From assembly GCA_964630905.1 (NCBI GenBank), contig CAZVWR010000091.1, positions 1-6,640 on the forward strand: DNA of 6,640 nucleotides. Reading direction: 5' to 3'. This document shows, piece after piece, positions 6,251-6,640 of this stretch. How positions within the stretch are numbered: position 1 is the first letter of the stretch; every line of letters starts with the position of its first letter. A program made the position numbers and the translations under genes. The notes beneath the pieces are model-generated. The model worked only from the letters and a program-made list of their open reading frames with translations. It was not told the origin of the DNA and ran no database searches. Source of the stretch: JAGOEX01 sp964630905 (GTDB lineage: Bacteria > UBP6 > UBA1177).

Positions 6251-6640
6251 CTATATTCGGAATTGCACCGAATTTCCCATATTTATAAGCTTTCTGCAGT
6301 GATGTTATTCTGTTTAACCCGTTAAATTTATGAAGAGGATAAAGATCAGTCGAACCATCTTGTTTCTTTTCCGTAAACCAGAAATTATCCTTTCTAATAA
6401 GATCATCTTCATCAAAAAGGTTGTCATAATGTGTTGCAACAAAAAGCTGTGCATTGCTCGATTCCTCTAAAAACTTCTGAAGCACATATTCAATAAGTCG
6501 GGGATGAAGTTTCGCTTCGATTTCATCAATTGCAAGAAAAGCATTTTCTTTAATTGTTCTGAATAATGCACCTGAAAGTCCGAACATCCTGTTTGTTCCG
6601 TCTGACTGCATATCAACAGGTAAATTGAAGTGTTTTTCTG
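6246..6640 (-). CDS. COG1106-type AAA ATPase, C-terminal part (5' end outside window)
   Basis: The frame is open to the window edge, so the first Met seen (6611) is internal; preceding codons read EKHFNLPVD. The visible part is the C-terminal half of an ABC/SMC-like ATPase head. It has a signature-like motif QSDGTNRMFGLSG, Walker B with catalytic acid and D-loop AFLAIDEIEAKLHP, and the H-switch LFVATHYDNLFD. The tail is LQKAYKYGKFGAIPNID, a C-terminus typical of the COG1106 group. These ATPases are usually paired with an RloB-like or other Toprim nuclease in abortive-infection modules (AbiL type; PARIS AriA is related in architecture). The gene behind it appears truncated, so this ATPase may now be orphaned. 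Walker A would lie beyond the window, so intactness cannot be judged. Confidence 0.8.
   Translation of the reverse strand, partial: EKHFNLPVDMQSDGTNRMFGLSGALFRTIKENAFLAIDEIEAKLHPRLIEYVLQKFLEESSNAQLFVATHYDNLFDEDDLIRKDNFWFTEKKQDGSTDLYPLHKFNGLNRITSLQKAYKYGKFGAIPNID

Overview
The window is chromosomal bacterial DNA of moderate to low GC. It combines a conserved ribosomal-protein/replication operon, one long exported-protein gene, and an AT-rich accessory tail with broken genes. The exported protein has a signal peptide and many cysteines, and the operon order rpsF-rpsR-rplI-dnaB has no ssb between rpsF and rpsR. Together these suggest a Gram-negative lineage, perhaps deltaproteobacteria-like or a candidate phylum. 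I cannot name the organism from this sequence.

Region 1 (1-120): the last 22 codons of a possible plus-strand gene end at 70. A short convergent gap follows, with no visible terminator hairpin. Region 2 (121-3487, minus strand): a compact operon reads rpsF (S6), rpsR (S18), rplI (L9), dnaB (replicative helicase), then an unrecognised single-pass membrane-anchored protein. Gaps are 5-16 bases. S6 and L9 both carry long charged tails that end acidic. The L9 start is best placed at an internal ATG two codons inside the longest reading frame, because the Shine-Dalgarno sequence overlaps the upstream GTG.

Region 3 (3488-3774): a divergent intergenic region holds a candidate promoter and leader for the ribosomal operon and a strong Shine-Dalgarno site for the plus-strand gene. 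Region 4 (3775-5772, plus): a 665-residue secreted protein has a signal peptide, a large beta-rich N-terminal region, a DUF11-like domain, a cysteine cluster, and a Ser/Asp/Glu-rich tail ending in Gly-Cys plus five mostly hydrophobic residues.

Region 5 (5773-6640): this accessory stretch looks decayed. It has a plus-strand fragment matching an internal piece of the RhuM virulence-protein family, built around a perfect 27-base palindrome. A pair of 17-base direct repeats brackets that fragment. On the minus strand there is a start-less 64-codon frame that looks like the C-terminus of an RloB-like (Toprim nuclease) partner. It lies directly behind the C-terminal half of a COG1106-type AAA ATPase that runs off the window edge. 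The simplest reading is a two-gene ATPase/nuclease defence module whose nuclease gene has been truncated, next to a scrap of a second mobile or accessory gene. I see no tRNA, rRNA, CRISPR array or intact insertion sequence.
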